From: Vreelandella sedimenti | GTDB lineage: Bacteria > Pseudomonadota > Gammaproteobacteria > Pseudomonadales > Halomonadaceae | DNA length: 64,000 nt | NCBI RefSeq assembly: GCF_013416325.1 | Contig: NZ_JACCGK010000004.1 | Location: 186,001-250,000, forward strand | Reading direction: 5' to 3' | Part shown: one piece after another, positions 62,288 to 64,000 of the stretch | Numbering within the stretch: the stretch's first letter is position 1 | Layout of the letters: every line of letters starts with the position of its first letter | Notes under the pieces: generated by a model | Database searches by the model: none | What the model was told of the DNA's origin: nothing | The model's input: only the letters and a program-made list of their open reading frames with translations | Position numbers and translations under genes: made by a program

Positions 62288-62815
62288 ATGGCAAAATTCT
62301 TCCAGGAATTCCGAGAGTTTGCGGTAAAAGGCAACGTCGTCGATATGGCGGTGGGGATCATTATCGGTGGGGCGTTTACGCTGATTGTGCAGAGCCTGGT
62401 GGCGGATGTGATGAACCCGCTGATTGGCTTGTTGGTGGGCGGTGTGGATTTTTCCAATCTGTTTGTAGTGTTACGCCAAGGGGCGGTGGGCGGCCCTTAT
62501 GCGACGCTGGCGGATGCCCAGGAGGCAGGGGCGGTAACGCTAAACCTCGGGCTTTTTATCAATGCGGTGGTCAGCTTTATGATTGTCGCCTTCGTGGTCT
62601 TCTTATTGGTACGCACCATTAACCGATTAAAGCGCGAAGAGGCGGTAGCGCCTGCGAACCCTACGGAGCAGCCGTGCCCTTACTGTTTGATGGTGGTGCC
62701 GATCAAAGCCACGCGCTGTGGCCACTGCACAGCAATGTTGGATCAGCCAGCGGAGGCTGAAACGCCGGTTGAAGTTACCTCTGCGCCACCGCAAATGCCA
62801 CCCGCAAAACCTTGA
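62288..62815 (+). CDS. mscL: large-conductance mechanosensitive channel with zinc-ribbon tail
   Basis: 175 residues from ATG at 62288 (AGGA 9 bp upstream). [49 protein letters not shown] is the invariant MscL start with TM1; TM2 is at about 90-112 ([22 protein letters not shown]). After the [10 protein letters not shown] helix an unusual tail carries [18 protein letters not shown], a four-Cys zinc ribbon, and a Pro-rich end. It releases solutes on hypo-osmotic shock, which fits a halophile. Confidence 0.93.
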   Translation: MAKFFQEFREFAVKGNVVDMAVGIIIGGAFTLIVQSLVADVMNPLIGLLVGGVDFSNLFVVLRQGAVGGPYATLADAQEAGAVTLNLGLFINAVVSFMIVAFVVFLLVRTINRLKREEAVAPANPTEQPCPYCLMVVPIKATRCGHCTAMLDQPAEAETPVEVTSAPPQMPPAKP

Positions 62816-62823
62816 GCCACTAA

Positions 62824-62854
62824 AAAGGGCGCCACTGCTGAAGAGGCGCCCTTT
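62824..62854. terminator. bidirectional terminator mscL/hemY
   Basis: AAAGGGCGCC (62824-62833) pairs with GGCGCCCTTT (62845-62854), loop ACTGCTGAAGA, between convergent genes. Confidence 0.8.
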
Positions 62855-62875
62855 CACGTTATACCAGCAGCAACC

Positions 62876-64000
62876 CTAGGCGCTTTTCTTAATGGTTTTG
62901 CTGTCTTTTTGCTTACTGCCGGGCTTTTTGCTGTCGTTAGCATCGCTGGGTTGCGGCAGCGATGGCAGCGATTTGGCCAGCATTTCGACGCTGTGGCGAT
63001 AGTAGAGCTGGCTCTTATTATGCTCGCCAAGGCTTGCATAGAGACGTGCAAGTTCAGCGCAAACTTCGCCATTGGGGCGCTGCCGCTGGCTGGCTTCAAA
63101 GTACTCCAACGCCTTTTGCCACTGGCCGGTGCGCAGCGAGAGGCGACCGCAGGCGAGCAGCAGCTCGGGGTCGTTGGGGCGCTCCTGCAGCCACTTCTCG
63201 GCTTTAACTAGTTGGCGACCGGCGTTCACATTCAGCAGGCCGTAGCGTTTTACCAAGCGTGCGTCCCAGTGGTGATCCAGCGAGTGGTTGAGCAAGCGCT
63301 CGGCAATGGGCTCTTCGTTGGCTTGAATCAGCGCTTCGCTGTACAGCACGATCAGCTCGGTGTTGCCGCGCAGGTAGTCGGGCATATCAGCCCAAAGGCC
63401 ACGCACCCGCTCAATGTTGGTGGGGTTTTGCGCTTCAAACACGATCAGCTCGCGGTAGGCTTTAAACTCCAACTGCTCACGCTCTTGCTGGGTAATGAGC
63501 TTCTGCGCCGCCAAGCGTGGAATCAAACGCCGTAAGCCTTCCCAATCGTTGACGCTTAAATGCACCTGTTTGAGTAGCTTGAGCACCTGCGGGTGGTTGG
63601 AGAGCTTCTTATCCAGGCGATTAAGAATCGCCAGCGCTTCTTCCGGCTGCTGACGCTCAATCATCATTTGCGCCTGCATCAAGCCAACGGCCGTATCGGC
63701 TCCGTCGGTGGTTAGCTGCGCCTGATTCAGGTGCTCCTGGGATTTCACGTGGTGGCCCTGGTAATGGGCCGCCAGCGCTGCGGATAGGTAGTTGACCAGC
63801 GGTGTGCTGGAATCATCGGCGGCATTAACCAGGGTTTTTTCGGCTTTTTTCCAGCGCCCTTCGGTCAGTGCTACCAGGCCACGCACGGTGCGCTGCATGG
63901 CGCGACGGTTACGTGCGCGGCTGTTCCAGCTACGAAAACGCCCCATAGGGCGAATAATGCCGCTGAGCAAACGCAGTACAAAGTGTAGGACGATAAAGGC
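62876..64000 (-). CDS. hemY: HemY-like TPR membrane protein, N-terminus outside window
   Basis: The frame is open to the window edge, so the TTG at 63970 is not the start. The visible part begins AFIVLHFVLRLLSGIIRPMGRFRSWNSRARNRRAMQRTVRGLVALTEGRWKKAEK, the end of the second membrane helix and start of the periplasmic/TPR region of HemY. TPR-like repeats follow to about residue 340, then a Lys/Ser-rich tail. Despite the name, its exact role beside heme synthesis genes is uncertain. About 40-50 residues are missing. Confidence 0.87.
   Translation of the reverse strand, partial: AFIVLHFVLRLLSGIIRPMGRFRSWNSRARNRRAMQRTVRGLVALTEGRWKKAEKTLVNAADDSSTPLVNYLSAALAAHYQGHHVKSQEHLNQAQLTTDGADTAVGLMQAQMMIERQQPEEALAILNRLDKKLSNHPQVLKLLKQVHLSVNDWEGLRRLIPRLAAQKLITQQEREQLEFKAYRELIVFEAQNPTNIERVRGLWADMPDYLRGNTELIVLYSEALIQANEEPIAERLLNHSLDHHWDARLVKRYGLLNVNAGRQLVKAEKWLQERPNDPELLLACGRLSLRTGQWQKALEYFEASQRQRPNGEVCAELARLYASLGEHNKSQLYYRHSVEMLAKSLPSLPQPSDANDSKKPGSKQKDSKTIKKSA

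Overview
The window looks like an accessory catabolic region of a moderately halophilic gammaproteobacterium, probably Halomonadaceae. This is inferred from the many TRAP transporters, the protein styles and the mscL/hemY chromosomal context; no rRNA or other marker gene is present. It carries almost complete routes from several aromatic compounds to the beta-ketoadipate pathway. No rRNA, tRNA or CRISPR array was recognised.

Layout. 1-3.7 kb: a YciI-like fragment, an AtoE-type short-chain fatty acid transporter, and a divergent pair (3-hydroxyacyl-CoA dehydrogenase-like and cyclase-family hydrolase). 3.8-10.5 kb (minus strand): an AEC carrier, then an operon of TRAP transporter, 3-dehydroshikimate dehydratase (quiC type, with an HPPD-like C-terminal half) and a quinate/shikimate dehydrogenase, with a divergent TetR regulator. 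11.5-18.5 kb: pcaB, then pcaI-pcaJ-pcaF-pcaL(D+C fusion)-pcaH-pcaG. 18.8-23.9 kb: a TRAP system and the divergent pair pobR (AraC type)/pobA. 24.3-27.2 kb: a further TRAP system. 27.3-38.3 kb: a cluster whose gene set matches the iac (indole-3-acetic acid to catechol) pathway, with its own TRAP transporter, a 4-oxalocrotonate tautomerase homologue and a flavin reductase carrying a MarR-like C-terminal domain. 38.5-45.6 kb: a FeaR-like regulator, an intact IS5-family insertion, a phenylacetaldehyde-dehydrogenase-like enzyme, a MetA-type outer-membrane protein, a GMC oxidoreductase and a graveyard of two gene remnants. 45.6-54.9 kb: two ketopantoate-reductase-like proteins, a class II aldolase, an opine-dehydrogenase-like protein, a 3-hydroxyacyl-CoA dehydrogenase, two orphan TRAP binding proteins, and AraC and MarR regulators; the substrate is unknown. 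55.3-57.8 kb: a DASS symporter and a BKACE (DUF849) enzyme. 58.3-61.9 kb: catB-catC-catA and a CatM/BenM-like LysR. 62.3-64 kb: mscL and the end of hemY, which look like core genome.

How it fits together. Quinate/shikimate (QuiC branch) and 4-hydroxybenzoate (PobA) meet at protocatechuate. Indole-3-acetate (Iac) meets catechol. PcaHG/PcaB/PcaC and CatA/CatB/CatC both give beta-ketoadipate enol-lactone, which the single PcaD domain, PcaIJ and PcaF take to acetyl-CoA and succinyl-CoA. Three sequence signals tie dispersed operons together: (i) a GTTCG-N5-CGAAC palindrome before pcaB, pcaI, the AEC gene, the 18.8 kb TRAP system and, in weaker form, the BKACE gene; (ii) a 31-bp element that is identical before two TRAP binding-protein genes and present in shorter form before the iac operon; (iii) a 53-bp element present twice (52/53 identical) at 45.1 and 49.85 kb, holding two direct half-sites 20 bp apart. 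These suggest three regulons, not one per operon.
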